From: Nitrospira sp.
GTDB taxonomy: Bacteria > Nitrospirota > Nitrospiria > Nitrospirales > Nitrospiraceae
Direction of reading: 5' to 3'
Assembly: GCA_037045225.1 (NCBI GenBank)
Contig: JBAOHZ010000009.1
Span: forward strand, 2,232,001 to 2,296,000
Length of the DNA stretch: 64,000 nucleotides
Part shown: piece by piece, positions 49,936 through 59,017 of the stretch
Layout of the letters: every line of letters starts with the position of its first letter
How positions within the stretch are numbered: position 1 is the first letter of the stretch
Notes under the pieces: generated by a model
The model's database searches: none
Told to the model about the DNA's origin: nothing
The model's input: only the letters and a program-made list of their open reading frames with translations
Translations under genes and position numbers: made by a program

Positions 49936-50124
49936 ATGCATTGCCTGAAATGCAAAGGGTTCATGATGGTGGAGCGGCATTACACGCTCATGAATCGTCG
50001 GCTCTACGCCCGTTGTCTGAATTGTGGATTTTGGATCGATCTCGCCGACTTGCTCCGATTTTTCCATAAGGTGATCTCCAGTAGCTTGCGTGGCTCGAAA
50101 GTTCGAGAAACTTATACCCTGTGA
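49936..50124 (+). CDS. Small zinc-ribbon protein
   Basis: 62-aa protein with Cys pairs CLKC (residues 3-6) and CLNC (residues 27-30), typical of a single zinc ribbon, followed by a hydrophobic C-terminal helix (FWIDLADLLRFFHKVI). It ends 47 nt before the D,D-carboxypeptidase start and is on the same strand. No ribosome-binding site is strong. Function unknown; could be a DNA- or protein-binding adaptor. Confidence 0.55.
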   Translation: MHCLKCKGFMMVERHYTLMNRRLYARCLNCGFWIDLADLLRFFHKVISSSLRGSKVRETYTL

Positions 50125-50170
50125 ACGTCAGACCGCGTCTGTTCGTCACAAGAAAGTACAGATCCCCCAC

Positions 50171-51100
50171 ATGAACCGTTCACGTCGTACACTGTCGATG
50201 AGTGGCATTGGCATTCTGGCTCTATTGTTCGGCCTCTGGAGTGGTCAGGCATTGGCCATCGACACCGACGTAGACGACGAAGTCATCACGGTACCCTTCG
50301 ACCCCCGGCCGGTCCCGTCTGCCAAGCAAGCGCATCATAGTCTCCGATGGCGGCATGTCCCTGCGCACAGCATTCTGCTCAAGGAATTGAAGACGGGGAC
50401 GACGCTCTATCAGTTTGAAAGTGGAAAGAGGCTGTCGCCGGCCAGTCTGACCAAGATCATGTCGGCGTTGGTCATTCTGGAGTATGGCCATCTGGATGAC
50501 GAGGTGACGGTCAGTCCCAAGGCTGCGCGCGCGCACAAGACGCATTTGCGTCTCCGGACGGGTCAGATTTTTCGGCTGGAAGATTTATTGAAGGCGATGT
50601 TGATTGTGTCCGCGAATGACGCCTGTCTGGCGGCGAGCGAGCACGTCGGCGGGGACGAGGCGCGGTTTGTCGATCTCATGAATGCCAAGGCCGCTGCGCT
50701 CGAATTGCGCAACACCCACTTCAGCAATGCCTGCGGGTTTGATGCGCCGGAACATTATTCAACGGCCGAAGACCTGGCGAAATTGAGCGAGATCGCCTTG
50801 CACCACCCGGTGTTTAAGGAATTGGTGAGTGAGGAACGTGAAATCATCATGCCGATCAATGAGCATCGGTCCTATGTTCTGCGCACGACCAACCGGCTCC
50901 TGGGGCGTATTCCGGGGGTGCAAGGGGTGAAGACGGGATTCACCTCCAAAGCCGGTCGGTGCCTCATCGCCAAAGTCTCCCAAGACGGCAGCGACCTGCT
51001 GCTGGTCATTCTCAACTCCAAGCGTCGCTGGAATACGGCGACCAGCCTCATCAACTATGGTCTGCGGCTCAGTGATAGCCGTGCTGGCCTTACCCGCTAG
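50171..51100 (+). CDS. D-alanyl-D-alanine carboxypeptidase, peptidase S11 (PBP5 family)
   Basis: Periplasmic penicillin-binding protein trimming pentapeptides of peptidoglycan. The 309-aa product has a signal peptide (ILALLFGLWSGQALA), the SxxK motif SLTK, the SxN motif SAND and KTG in VKTGFTSKAG. The frame opens 27 codons earlier, but this ATG gives the signal. It stops just after the KTG domain and lacks the C-terminal beta domain and amphipathic anchor of Escherichia coli PBP5, so it may be soluble. Confidence 0.92.
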   Translation: MNRSRRTLSMSGIGILALLFGLWSGQALAIDTDVDDEVITVPFDPRPVPSAKQAHHSLRWRHVPAHSILLKELKTGTTLYQFESGKRLSPASLTKIMSALVILEYGHLDDEVTVSPKAARAHKTHLRLRTGQIFRLEDLLKAMLIVSANDACLAASEHVGGDEARFVDLMNAKAAALELRNTHFSNACGFDAPEHYSTAEDLAKLSEIALHHPVFKELVSEEREIIMPINEHRSYVLRTTNRLLGRIPGVQGVKTGFTSKAGRCLIAKVSQDGSDLLLVILNSKRRWNTATSLINYGLRLSDSRAGLTR

Positions 51101-51274
51101 ATCTCACGAGTCGTCGCTGGTGGTCTTTCGCCTGTATCAGTCTTGCTTTGAGCGAGGGGGAGGACTGCGTCTTCCACGAGGAGGGACTGCGCCAGTCTTG
51201 CGGCTGAAACGGCACGAAGATGGGCACGGTAGATTGAGGAAAGGGGAGTGGGATCTTTCCCCGGGCGTAATGGT

Positions 51275-51805
51275 CTAGTGAGGGAGTGAAAACTCCACGT
51301 TCACGTCTTTCCCGAGGTAGTTGACCTGGAAGCCCTGCTTATCATAGGCGAGTATCGCACCCATCACGTTTTCGTCGCCGTAATCCTCTTTCCCGAGTAA
51401 CTTCCGCACATCTTCCGGACTTTCGCTGTTGAGCACATTGCGAAAGATGCCGCGAGTCTTATAGGCGAAGCGATTGTTGATGAAAATAAGATCGACCTTG
51501 CCGTCCTGTACCCGAACTCCGGCCATCGGGCCGGTCGGTTTGCGTTGATCGAGCAGAAAGATAAATGTCGCTTCTTGTTCTGCTTTGATGCCGGGGATCT
51601 TTTCGTTCACCAGCCCGTCCAGTGCTTTTCCTTCATCATCTCCCAACTTGATTCCAAACAGGGACACGTCCTGACTCGCAATGCCTTTGGGATCGGTCAA
51701 GTCGTCCTTGCTGAGTTCGTATGGCCCGGCATTCACCATCGCAGCAAGACAGAGGGAGCCCATCGTCGCCATCAGGGCAGTGAACATCCGCTTGCGCTGC
51801 ATCAT
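51275..51805 (-). CDS. Secreted protein of unknown function
   Basis: 176-aa protein with a signal peptide (MFTALMATMGSLCLAAMVNA) and an AAGGAGG ribosome-binding site 5 nt before the start. The mature part has beta-rich segments (VSLFGIKLGDDEGKALDGLV, EATFIFLLDQRKPTGPMAGV) and ends in VNYLGKDVNVEFSLPH. No Cys-based or catalytic motif. The first repeat-like phrase, FGIKLGDDEGKALDGL, is reminiscent of small periplasmic beta proteins but no family was recognised. Single gene on its strand. Confidence 0.7.
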   Translation of the reverse strand: MMQRKRMFTALMATMGSLCLAAMVNAGPYELSKDDLTDPKGIASQDVSLFGIKLGDDEGKALDGLVNEKIPGIKAEQEATFIFLLDQRKPTGPMAGVRVQDGKVDLIFINNRFAYKTRGIFRNVLNSESPEDVRKLLGKEDYGDENVMGAILAYDKQGFQVNYLGKDVNVEFSLPH

Positions 51806-51894
51806 GAATGCCTCCTTAGAACCGATCGTCAACGCGCACATCGCGCTGACATTACGTGCCGCCTGGCAGAGGACTGGCTTGGAATCACGGCATT

Positions 51895-52917
51895 CTATCC
51901 AACGGGCCGCCTGACTTTCAAGGTCGAGGCGGAGTTTCGGTAGACAGAAGAGGGCTTCTCGGCGGAAGGCACAGAGTGTCCTGTCGCTCGTTTTCCCCGT
52001 TGGGTCGGCTCGGTCGGTGAGGGGTGGGACTGTAAATCTCGCATCGTTGTTTGGCAGAGCGCCGCAAATTCTTGCGCGGCCAAGCTGCGATGTCGCTTGG
52101 TGAGGTAGGCCAAACCGACGGCATGTCGGGGAGTCGGATTGTAGAGGTCAATCACTTGTAGCGCCGGGCCGGGGCGCCGCGAGCGGACGAAAAGTTCAGG
52201 AAGGATCGTGGCGCCGGTCCCTTCCTCGACAGCCTGGAGAATTCCCTCCGGCGAGCTCATTTCCAGCACCACCTGCGGATGCACGCCCGCCTTCGCACAT
52301 TCGGCTTCGACCATTTTGCGCAGGCAATAATCAACCGGCATGAGAATCAGGGGGAGCCCCGCGAGGTCTCGCATCCGCGCACGATGTGTGCCGATTATCA
52401 TATGTGCGGGAGCGACGAGGGCCAATCGCTCTTCAAAAAGTGGAACGGTCGTCAGGTGAGGATGGGTCAATGGCAGTAGGCAGATTCCGATGTCGAGATG
52501 GTGGGACAACAGCCCGTTGACGACATCGGTCGAGGCTTGAGCATGCACTTGCAGATGAATGTCAGGGAAGCGCTGCTTGAATCGGGACACGAGCGGGGCG
52601 ATGAGGTACGAGTTGACCGTTGAGAGTGCCCCCACCACCAAGCGACCACGTTTGGCGCCAAGCAGTTCCTGGACGACCTGCTCCGCTTGATCGAGCTCTC
52701 GCAAGGCTCGTTCCGCATGTACATGGAACAATTCTCCGGCCTGGGTCAGGACAACCTTGCGGCCGAGCCGATCGAACAGGCGGGTACCCAGCTCCTTTTC
52801 GAGTCCACCGATTTGGATCGAGAGGGACGGTTGGGAGACATGGACATGTTCCGCTGCGCGGCTGAAGTTTTGGTGGGCCGCCACGGCTATGAAGTATTCA
52901 AGCTGACGCAATTCCAT
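51895..52917 (-). CDS. LysR-family transcriptional regulator
   Basis: 340-aa DNA-binding regulator. N-terminal winged helix (MELRQLEYFIAVAAHQNFSR, HVSQPSLSIQIGGLEKELG) and a periplasmic-binding-protein-like effector domain. The effector domain has CbbR/CynR/OxyR-like features but lacks the OxyR redox cysteine pair; Cys near DYCLRKM and CLLPLTH are single. AGGAG lies 6 nt before the ATG. It is divergent from a lipoprotein truncated hemoglobin and two dyads lie between them, so it probably controls that gene. Effector unknown. Confidence 0.9.
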   Translation of the reverse strand: MELRQLEYFIAVAAHQNFSRAAEHVHVSQPSLSIQIGGLEKELGTRLFDRLGRKVVLTQAGELFHVHAERALRELDQAEQVVQELLGAKRGRLVVGALSTVNSYLIAPLVSRFKQRFPDIHLQVHAQASTDVVNGLLSHHLDIGICLLPLTHPHLTTVPLFEERLALVAPAHMIIGTHRARMRDLAGLPLILMPVDYCLRKMVEAECAKAGVHPQVVLEMSSPEGILQAVEEGTGATILPELFVRSRRPGPALQVIDLYNPTPRHAVGLAYLTKRHRSLAAQEFAALCQTTMRDLQSHPSPTEPTQRGKRATGHSVPSAEKPSSVYRNSASTLKVRRPVG

Positions 52918-52935
52918 GCCCGCTCCTGCTGCTAG

Positions 52936-52954
52936 CTATAGCTTTAGACTATAG
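52936..52954. promoter_or_regulatory. LysR-type dyad (ATAG-N7-CTAT) in divergent region
   Basis: ATAG (52938-52941), 7 nt, CTAT (52949-52952), nested between two CTATAG palindromes (52936-52941, 52949-52954). The spacing equals the ATAG-N7-CTAT half-site of OxyR. The site lies 20-35 nt before the LysR start, where autoregulatory boxes normally sit. Confidence 0.5.
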
Positions 52955-52980
52955 AATGTATGAAAACAATATATTAGACG

Positions 52981-53002
52981 AATAGATAGTATCTCCCCTA
53001 TT
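52981..53002. promoter_or_regulatory. Second dyad AATAG-N12-CTATT
   Basis: AATAG (52981-52985) and CTATT (52998-53002) form a 5-bp inverted repeat with a 12-nt spacer, about 95 nt before the hemoglobin start. Candidate activator site for the LysR protein; no experimental support. Confidence 0.35.
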
Positions 53003-53096
53003 GTCTGAGGTCAACCGGTGCTGCTGCTTGGGAGCCTGGGCCCAGTGCGGGTCTGGAGGGTTGCAGCCGGTCACGTATCACAGGGGGAGGCGGATG

Positions 53097-53576
53097 ATGG
53101 TCACGAAGAATGCTGGAATGGGAGTGCTGGTGCTGAGTGCGCTGGCCGTGTTGGCCGGTTGTGCGGATACGGGAAGTCTGAGCGGAGCCGGGCAGCCAGT
53201 GGCCGGTGCGACGGCCACCAAGTCTCTGTATGACCGTTTGGGAGGGAAGCCTGCCATCACGGCGGTGGTCGATCAGTTTGTGGCCAACGTCGCGGCCGAT
53301 GGCCGGATCAACAGTCGGTTTGCGACGACGGACATCCCGAAGTTGAAGGGCCACCTGGTGGATCAAGTGTGCAGCGCAACAGGAGGGCCGTGCAGTTATC
53401 GTGGCCGTGACATGAAGAGCATGCATCTGGGGATGCGCATCAGCAGTGGGGATTTCGGAGCCCTGGTTCAGGATCTTGTTGCGGCGCTCGACAAGTTCAA
53501 TGTGCCGGCCGGCGAGAAAGGTGAATTATTGGGGCTACTCGGTCCGATGAAGAAGGATATCGTCGAGGTACCGTAG
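53097..53576 (+). CDS. Lipoprotein truncated hemoglobin (group I type)
   Basis: 159-aa product: lipoprotein signal VLVLSALAVLAGC (lipobox LAGC) followed by a group I truncated globin domain from residue about 38: SLYDRLGGKPAITAVVDQFV, NSRFATTDIPKLKGHLVDQ, YRGRDMKSMHLGMRISSGDF. His in MHLGM is the expected proximal ligand. GGGGGAGG lies 6 nt before ATG 53097 (ATG 53094 is an alternative). It would sit in the outer membrane or periplasm, where NO or O2 detoxification or sensing is plausible. Divergent from a LysR regulator. Confidence 0.88.
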   Translation: MVTKNAGMGVLVLSALAVLAGCADTGSLSGAGQPVAGATATKSLYDRLGGKPAITAVVDQFVANVAADGRINSRFATTDIPKLKGHLVDQVCSATGGPCSYRGRDMKSMHLGMRISSGDFGALVQDLVAALDKFNVPAGEKGELLGLLGPMKKDIVEVP

Positions 53577-53636
53577 GGACAACATAGCGGGGGCGGGCCT
53601 ACCGGTCGGTCCCCGCTGCTCCTCGCAGAGTGGCGG

Positions 53637-53933
53637 CTAGGTCGGTTGATTGAGCTGGACGAGGGCGGTTGCCAGTCGGCGGAGGCGTTGAAAGTAGCCC
53701 AAGCTGTCCTCACTCAGATCATCGAGCAAGGTATCAAGGTCGGCGACACAGTCCTGGAGTATCGCGATGCGCTGACTGTCCATGTGCGCCTGCCCGTCGA
53801 GGTAGAACACCGCACATCCGCCGATGACGGTATCCAGTGTCATCAACTGCCCTTCGTTCGGGCTGGAGAAACGCGGCCAGCCTTCGCGGCTGTGCTCCTC
53901 CCAGAGTGAGGCGATGGTGTGGTGACTGATCAC
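53637..53933 (-). CDS. Small protein of unknown function
   Basis: 98-aa frame beginning with GTG. Sequence (TLDTVIGGCAVFYLDGQAHM, AILQDCVADLDTLLDDLSED, LRRLATALVQLNQP) looks like a real helical protein with alternating charge, but it has no recognisable motif and no clear ribosome-binding site. It lies downstream of a small membrane protein gene on the same strand. Its end is near the hemoglobin gene end (convergent). Confidence 0.55.
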   Translation of the reverse strand: MISHHTIASLWEEHSREGWPRFSSPNEGQLMTLDTVIGGCAVFYLDGQAHMDSQRIAILQDCVADLDTLLDDLSEDSLGYFQRLRRLATALVQLNQPT

Positions 53934-53967
53934 GACGATGTCGATCCATCCCGGCCATGAACACGAG

Positions 53968-54354
53968 CTATCCGTGCAGCAACCCTAACGCATGCAACAG
54001 CAGAACGGCAAGCATGCACAACCACAGTCCGAAGAACCGGTAATCGACAGCTTCGCGAGCGAAACACCAACTCAATAATGGCGTGCGCCATGCGGCCGGG
54101 CCCCAGGTCAGGAAACAACCTTTGATGATCATGGCGACGCCGGTGATCCACCACAAGGGTTGATAGGGCAGCGGCCCCGACCAGAGGATGAGAATGGCCC
54201 CGAGGCCGATGCCGATTGCTTGCCAGCGGAATAGGTGCGGGTTCTGGAGGAGGGATTCCTGTATTCGTTGGACGACAAGCAGCGGGAGGCTCAGCAGGGC
54301 GAGGCCGTCGGCCATCCAGATTCCGGCGATCGCAGCCAGTATGTATCGTGTCAT
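53968..54354 (-). CDS. Small four-helix membrane protein
   Basis: 128-aa protein from ATG 54354. The frame continues upstream but that part is not protein-like. Four hydrophobic segments: ILAAIAGIWMADGLALLSLP, WQAIGIGLGAILILWSG, LWWITGVAMIIKGCFLTWG and LWLCMLAVLLLHALGLL. No signal sequence beyond the first helix and no known family; resembles small uncharacterised DUF2065-like membrane proteins only in size. Confidence 0.65.
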   Translation of the reverse strand: MTRYILAAIAGIWMADGLALLSLPLLVVQRIQESLLQNPHLFRWQAIGIGLGAILILWSGPLPYQPLWWITGVAMIIKGCFLTWGPAAWRTPLLSWCFAREAVDYRFFGLWLCMLAVLLLHALGLLHG

Positions 54355-54464
54355 CGTATGAGCGTAACTTTCTGCTTCCTGCAGGCGATTCCAATGCGGA
54401 CAGAACACGTAAGCTGGTCTCGACGCATGACGCCCATTGAGTGTGCCGTAGTCTGCTAGGGCCG

Positions 54465-55721
54465 CTAGGGATAAAGCCCGCGGTGGAGATGTGCTTGGGC
54501 TACCTTGTCGATGCCCGACATCAGTGCAGCCATGCGCATGGTCGTCCGTTTCTCCAGAGAGAAGTGCAGGGTTCTGTGGAAGGCGCTGGTGATAATGTCT
54601 TGCAGCCGGTCTTGAATGTCTTTCGCCTTCCAGAAGAAGCGCTGGACGTCCTGCACCCATTCAAAGTAGGAGACGATCACGCCGCCCGAGTTTGCCAGAA
54701 TGTCGGGAATGATAAACACGCCCTTGTCGGTCAGGATACGATCGGCTTCCAATGTGGTCGGCCCGTTTGCGCCCTCCGCCAGAATTCGGCAGCGCAACTT
54801 GGACGCATTGGTTTCGGTGATTTGTTCGGAGAGGGCCGCGGGAACCAACACCGTACACTCCAGTTGCAGCAATTCTTCATTCGTAATCGGCTCGCCCGGC
54901 GTGATGTCGTGCAACGGTTCGTGTTTGTCACGATAGCGATGGAGCACATCGGCCACGTCGAGGCCCTTCGGGTTGTACAATCCGCCGCTGACGTCGCTCA
55001 CGGCCACGATTTTCGCGCCGGCTTGCTGCAGGATGAGCGCCGCATGAGAGCCGACATTGCCGAACCCCTGCACGGCGACGGTTGCGCGGGCCACGTCCAG
55101 TTTCAGGTGCTGTAAGGCTTCCAAGGTCACGTAGGAGACGCCGCGACCGGTGGCTTCCTCCCGACCCAGGCTGCCTCCGATCGATAACGGCTTGCCGGTG
55201 ACGACCCCTTGCACGGCATACCCGACCTGCTGGCTGTAGGTATCCATAATCCAGGCCATGACCTGCTGGTCCGTGCCCACATCGGGTGCCGGGACATCTT
55301 TGTCCGGGCCGATCAAGGGGAAAATTTCCGCCGCGTACCGTCGGGTCAATCGTTGCAGTTCACCGCGGGACAATTTTTTCGGATCGACCCTCACGCCGCC
55401 CTTCGCGCCACCATAGGGAAGATCCGCCACGGCACACTTCCACGTCATCCACATCGCCAGCGCGGCCACTTCGCCGAGATTCACGTCCGGATGATATCGG
55501 ATGCCGCCTTTGCAGGGGCCTCGCGCCGAATCGTGCTGGACCCGGTAACCGGTAAAGACTTCTACATGGCCGTCATCCATCTTCACCGGCACGCTGACCA
55601 GTAGGGATCGTTGCGGTAGTTTTAAGCGCTCACGCAGGTTGGTGTCGAGGTGCATGGCCTCTGCCGCTTCATTAAACTGGGCGACGGCCAGCCGGAAGGT
55701 GTGCGTATCGAATTCGTTCAT
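54465..55721 (-). CDS. Glu/Leu/Phe/Val dehydrogenase (glutamate dehydrogenase)
   Basis: 418-aa NAD(P)-dependent amino-acid dehydrogenase, most likely glutamate dehydrogenase, interconverting glutamate and 2-oxoglutarate plus ammonium. Substrate domain: GPCKGGIRYHPDV, PYGGAKGGVRVDPKKL with catalytic Lys, DVPAPDVGTD. Rossmann domain: VQGFGNVGSHAALIL. AAGGAG lies 7 nt before the ATG; the frame extends upstream over lipB. Its ATG overlaps the lipB stop by one base (TGATG). Specificity for NAD or NADP is not clear from sequence. Confidence 0.9.
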   Translation of the reverse strand: MNEFDTHTFRLAVAQFNEAAEAMHLDTNLRERLKLPQRSLLVSVPVKMDDGHVEVFTGYRVQHDSARGPCKGGIRYHPDVNLGEVAALAMWMTWKCAVADLPYGGAKGGVRVDPKKLSRGELQRLTRRYAAEIFPLIGPDKDVPAPDVGTDQQVMAWIMDTYSQQVGYAVQGVVTGKPLSIGGSLGREEATGRGVSYVTLEALQHLKLDVARATVAVQGFGNVGSHAALILQQAGAKIVAVSDVSGGLYNPKGLDVADVLHRYRDKHEPLHDITPGEPITNEELLQLECTVLVPAALSEQITETNASKLRCRILAEGANGPTTLEADRILTDKGVFIIPDILANSGGVIVSYFEWVQDVQRFFWKAKDIQDRLQDIITSAFHRTLHFSLEKRTTMRMAALMSGIDKVAQAHLHRGLYP

Positions 55722-56503
55722 CACGTGACTCCTTGCTGGTGAGTAGCCTGATGAGGGAGAGGCTCCGGCTCCTGAGGCGCCGCGGTGGAGGCTGTGATCA
55801 ACGCCATGAATCGTTCCGGGCCAATGTGTTCTGTCCAGGTCAGATGAAATCGTTCGGCAAAGTTGGCAGCCAGTCGTTCCTGGACGGCGCTCATCTCGGG
55901 TGCGTCGCCCAAGAGCGTCGCCATGGACGTCACGCGGCAGTCGGCAATTCCACAAGGGACAATGTACGAAAACGGCGCCAGATCAGGGCAGACATTCAGC
56001 GCAAAACCATGCGTCGTCACACCCTGCGAAATGCGTACACCGATCGAGGCGATTTTCGACGGATGGTCTCCCCCGACCCATACGCCCGGCAGCCGCTCCC
56101 GGCGATGCCCTGCAATGCCCCACTCGGCCAGAGTGCTGATGATCACGTCTTCCAGTCGATGCACATAGGCCTTCGGTCCGGCGCAGAATTCGGAGAGGCG
56201 GAGCACGGGATAACCGATCAGCTGGCCCGGTCCGTGGTAGGTGATCGACCCGCCGCGCTCCGTACGAATCACGGGGATGCCTGATTTCTGCGTCAGACGG
56301 AGCTCACCCGGCCAATGCTGGCCCTGCGTGGTTCGTCCCACGGTAAAGACGGGAGGGTGTTCCATGAGCAGGAGCAGGTCGTCACATCGGTCGGCCGCGC
56401 GCTCGGTCCGGCAGGCACGCTGCAGACTCCAGGCTATCTCGTAGGGGAGTGGCTCGCAGCGCATCAGGATGCTCGCTCGCAGCGGCTGTGTCGGTGCAGG
56501 CAT
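55721..56503 (-). CDS. lipB: Lipoyl(octanoyl)transferase
   Basis: Moves octanoyl from acyl carrier protein to lipoyl domains (260 aa). Motifs: DLLLLMEHPPVFTVGRTT, the RGGSITYHGPGQLIGYPVL signature, KIASIGVRISQGVTTHGFAL and the catalytic Cys in VPCGIAD. ATG 56503 has AGGAG 8 nt upstream, better than ATG 56554 near the htrA stop. It lies between an HtrA gene and glutamate dehydrogenase on the minus strand; a lipoate-dependent complex is not visible here. Confidence 0.93.
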   Translation of the reverse strand: MPAPTQPLRASILMRCEPLPYEIAWSLQRACRTERAADRCDDLLLLMEHPPVFTVGRTTQGQHWPGELRLTQKSGIPVIRTERGGSITYHGPGQLIGYPVLRLSEFCAGPKAYVHRLEDVIISTLAEWGIAGHRRERLPGVWVGGDHPSKIASIGVRISQGVTTHGFALNVCPDLAPFSYIVPCGIADCRVTSMATLLGDAPEMSAVQERLAANFAERFHLTWTEHIGPERFMALITASTAAPQEPEPLPHQATHQQGVT

Positions 56504-56557
56504 ATCCGGGCTCCTGTGTGCGGACGCTGTATGCAGGGGCTGATCGAGTCTCATGGG

Positions 56558-57634
56558 TTACGGCCGTTCCGGACCTGGTTGTGACACGGTGATGGTGGTG
56601 GCACCGGCCTTCCCCTGCGTGCTGATCTGAAACGACATCTGCTCGCTCGCTCGAGTCACCGCGTGCCAGAAATCTCCGATGTTATAGAGCGGATGGTGAT
56701 CGATGGCGGTCACCACATCCCCGGATTGTAATCCGGCTCGTCCGGCTGGTTTGGCCGGGTCCACCGAGAGCACGAGGATGCCCCGGTCACTCTCCAGATC
56801 GAAGCTCGCGGCGACACTCGGGGTGATGGTCAGCGGGATCAAGCCAAGGTCCGGCCGCAGGACGGAGCCGCGATCCATCATGGATTGGAGATGAGGCATC
56901 ACCGCCTCCATCGTAATGGCGTAACTGATGGCTTGCGCAGAGGGGGCGATGGCGACATTGAGGCCCACGACCTGGCCGTAGCGATCGACCAACGGACCGC
57001 CACTGTTTCCCGGATTGATCGCGGCATCTGTTTGAAGCAGGTCGTAGAGGGTTTCCCCCTCCGGCGTGAGAACCGAGCGATCCAGCGCGCTGATGACGCC
57101 GACCGTGACGGTGGAGCCTCCCTTCAGGGCAAGGGGGTTTCCGATGGCGACCACGGTTTCACCGATTTCGAAGGAGGTGCGCCGGCTGAATTCGGCCGGG
57201 ACCAGATCCGGGGCGGTGATTCTGACGAGTGCGAGATCGAGCAGGAAATCCCGCGCGACGACCCGCCCCGGCGTAAGCCGTCCGGTGGAGAGTCCCACCA
57301 CGACGCTGGTGACGCCCTGTACCAGGTGATTGTTGGTCAGGATATACCCACCGGCATCGAGGATCACGCCGGAGCCTGAGCCCGGCGAGGCTCCGTGCTG
57401 GGAGCCTCCCTGGGGCATGCCGCGGGTGAGCACGGTGACGACCGACGGACGGACCTTCGTCACGACGGCGGGGACAGAAAGTTCTGTGAGCGAGGTCGAA
57501 TCGCTGGGGGGACGGTCGGCGCCCTCCGCCGGTGTGGAGAGACTCAAGAGGGCGGCGGCTAGGAGTCCCCAGGCGAGCCACCCTGTCCGATTGACCCGGC
57601 CGGTAGCGGTACGACTGTGGGCGCCTCTCACCAT
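56558..57634 (-). CDS. HtrA/DegP-type serine protease with one PDZ domain
   Basis: 358-aa periplasmic protease. Signal peptide (LAWGLLAAALLSLSTPAEG), trypsin-like domain with His in TNNHLV, Asp in LLDLALVRI and Ser in NPGNSGGPLV, and a C-terminal PDZ domain (about residues 265-350; GLIPLTITPSVAASFDLESD, PAGRAGLQSGDVVTAIDHHP). Only one PDZ is present, as in DegS, though there is no membrane anchor beyond the signal. Envelope-stress protein-quality control is likely. Confidence 0.9.
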   Translation of the reverse strand: MVRGAHSRTATGRVNRTGWLAWGLLAAALLSLSTPAEGADRPPSDSTSLTELSVPAVVTKVRPSVVTVLTRGMPQGGSQHGASPGSGSGVILDAGGYILTNNHLVQGVTSVVVGLSTGRLTPGRVVARDFLLDLALVRITAPDLVPAEFSRRTSFEIGETVVAIGNPLALKGGSTVTVGVISALDRSVLTPEGETLYDLLQTDAAINPGNSGGPLVDRYGQVVGLNVAIAPSAQAISYAITMEAVMPHLQSMMDRGSVLRPDLGLIPLTITPSVAASFDLESDRGILVLSVDPAKPAGRAGLQSGDVVTAIDHHPLYNIGDFWHAVTRASEQMSFQISTQGKAGATTITVSQPGPERP

Positions 57635-57706
57635 TGGGGACCTGTTCCTCCGTCGCGGCGCATTCTCTCACAATAGGACGTAGGGCGAAAGGCGGCTCAC
57701 GCAACA

Positions 57707-57730
57707 CGGGCGAGGTGTGACCCTCGCCCG
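57707..57730 (-). terminator. Hairpin between sigma factor and upstream htrA gene
   Basis: 9-bp stem CGGGCGAGG / CCTCGCCCG with a 6-nt loop, 30 nt after the sigma-factor stop in the direction of transcription. No U tract follows, so a weak or factor-assisted terminator. Confidence 0.5.
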
Positions 57731-57760
57731 CATCGCGCTGCCGTCTCACGTATGTCGTAG

Positions 57761-59017
57761 TTATTTGATGGCGGCGAACATTTCCTTGACCATCGGCGTC
57801 TTGAGTTTCTTGAGCGCTTTGGCTTCAATCTGACGAATCCTCTCGCGAGTGACCGAGAGATGTTGCCCCACCTGTTCCAGCGTACGGGCCTGGTCTTCCC
57901 CGATCCCGAACCGCAATCGGATGACGGTTTGTTCTCTGGGGGTCAAGGTGCCAAGGATCCGATCCATTTCGCGCGTGAGTTCCGTGCGGTTCACATGCGC
58001 GTCTGGCGGGACCGCCTGCTGGTCGGGTAACAGTTCGCCGAGCTCTGTGCTGCCGTCACCGACCCGATGCTCCAACGCCACCGGCTCCTGAAAGGCCTGA
58101 ATGGTCTCATGCAGCCGATCGGGCCGCATCCGCATGGTCGAGGCCACTTCCTCCAGGCGTGGTTGGCGTCCCAACTGCTGGACGAGCCGACGTGAAGCCC
58201 GAAGAATGCGGTTCGAGGCTTCCGTCTGGTGCACCGGAATCCTAATGGTACGTGATTGATCGGCCAGGGATCTGGTAATGCCCTGTCGGATCCACCAGGT
58301 GGCATACGTACTGAACTTAAATCCCTTGCGATGTTGATACCGTTCTGCGGCTTTCATCAAGCCGATATTCCCTTCCTGGACGAGATCCAGCAGGGTGAGG
58401 CCGCGTCCGGTGTAATGTTTCGCGACATTCACCACCAGGCGGAGGTTGCAGCGCACCAACTCGTCCTTGGCCGATTCCAGGGTCAGCCGTGAGGTGTGAA
58501 GTTGGTCTAGGGCGGCATCGAGTTCCTTCCGAACCGGGGCGGGAACTTTGCCGCCGGGTGTATCTAATCGGAGCTCCTCCAGCGCCCGTTCCGCTTGGTT
58601 CAGCACCGTGGCCGACAAGCCGCTCAGACGGCGCACGGTATTGAGCGTGTGGAGGCACTCGGTGATGCGCTCGGTCCGTTTCAGTCGGCTGCCGGCTTTG
58701 ACGGCTTGGTGAAGGGTCTGCCGAATCTGGCGTGTGCCGAGATCGAGCTGTTTGGCTAATGCAATTTCTTCATCGCGCTCAAGCAGGGCACGTTCGCCGA
58801 ACGAGCGGAAGTAGAGGGATTCAAGCAGAAACGGTGAAGAGGCCGAGCGCGCTGGTTTTTCAGGTGCCGTGTCTTCGCCGTCCGTGTCCGTCTCACCCTG
58901 GCCGTCTTGCGCAATGCTGTCCAGCAGAGTGCTGGCCTCTGGGTCATCGGCATCAGGGTCGACCTCTGCGGTCACCGACGGGTCTGTATCGTCTTGACTC
59001 GCGAGCGCGTCTTTCAT
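57761..59017 (-). CDS. RNA polymerase sigma-70 family factor
   Basis: 418-aa sigma factor. AGAGGTGA before ATG 59017 sets the start. After an acidic, disordered N-terminus (residues 1-60) come region 1.2 (YFRSFGERALLERDEEIALAKQL), region 2 (RLVVNVAKHYTGRGLTLLDL, FKFSTYATWWIRQGITRSLA), region 3 and region 4 (TLTPREQTVIRLRFGIGEDQ, VTRERIRQIEAKALKKL). The complete, RpoD-like order but short N-terminus and lack of a large non-conserved region make it a group 2 (RpoS/SigB-like) rather than the housekeeping RpoD. Promoter specificity cannot be read off. Confidence 0.93.
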   Translation of the reverse strand: MKDALASQDDTDPSVTAEVDPDADDPEASTLLDSIAQDGQGETDTDGEDTAPEKPARSASSPFLLESLYFRSFGERALLERDEEIALAKQLDLGTRQIRQTLHQAVKAGSRLKRTERITECLHTLNTVRRLSGLSATVLNQAERALEELRLDTPGGKVPAPVRKELDAALDQLHTSRLTLESAKDELVRCNLRLVVNVAKHYTGRGLTLLDLVQEGNIGLMKAAERYQHRKGFKFSTYATWWIRQGITRSLADQSRTIRIPVHQTEASNRILRASRRLVQQLGRQPRLEEVASTMRMRPDRLHETIQAFQEPVALEHRVGDGSTELGELLPDQQAVPPDAHVNRTELTREMDRILGTLTPREQTVIRLRFGIGEDQARTLEQVGQHLSVTRERIRQIEAKALKKLKTPMVKEMFAAIK

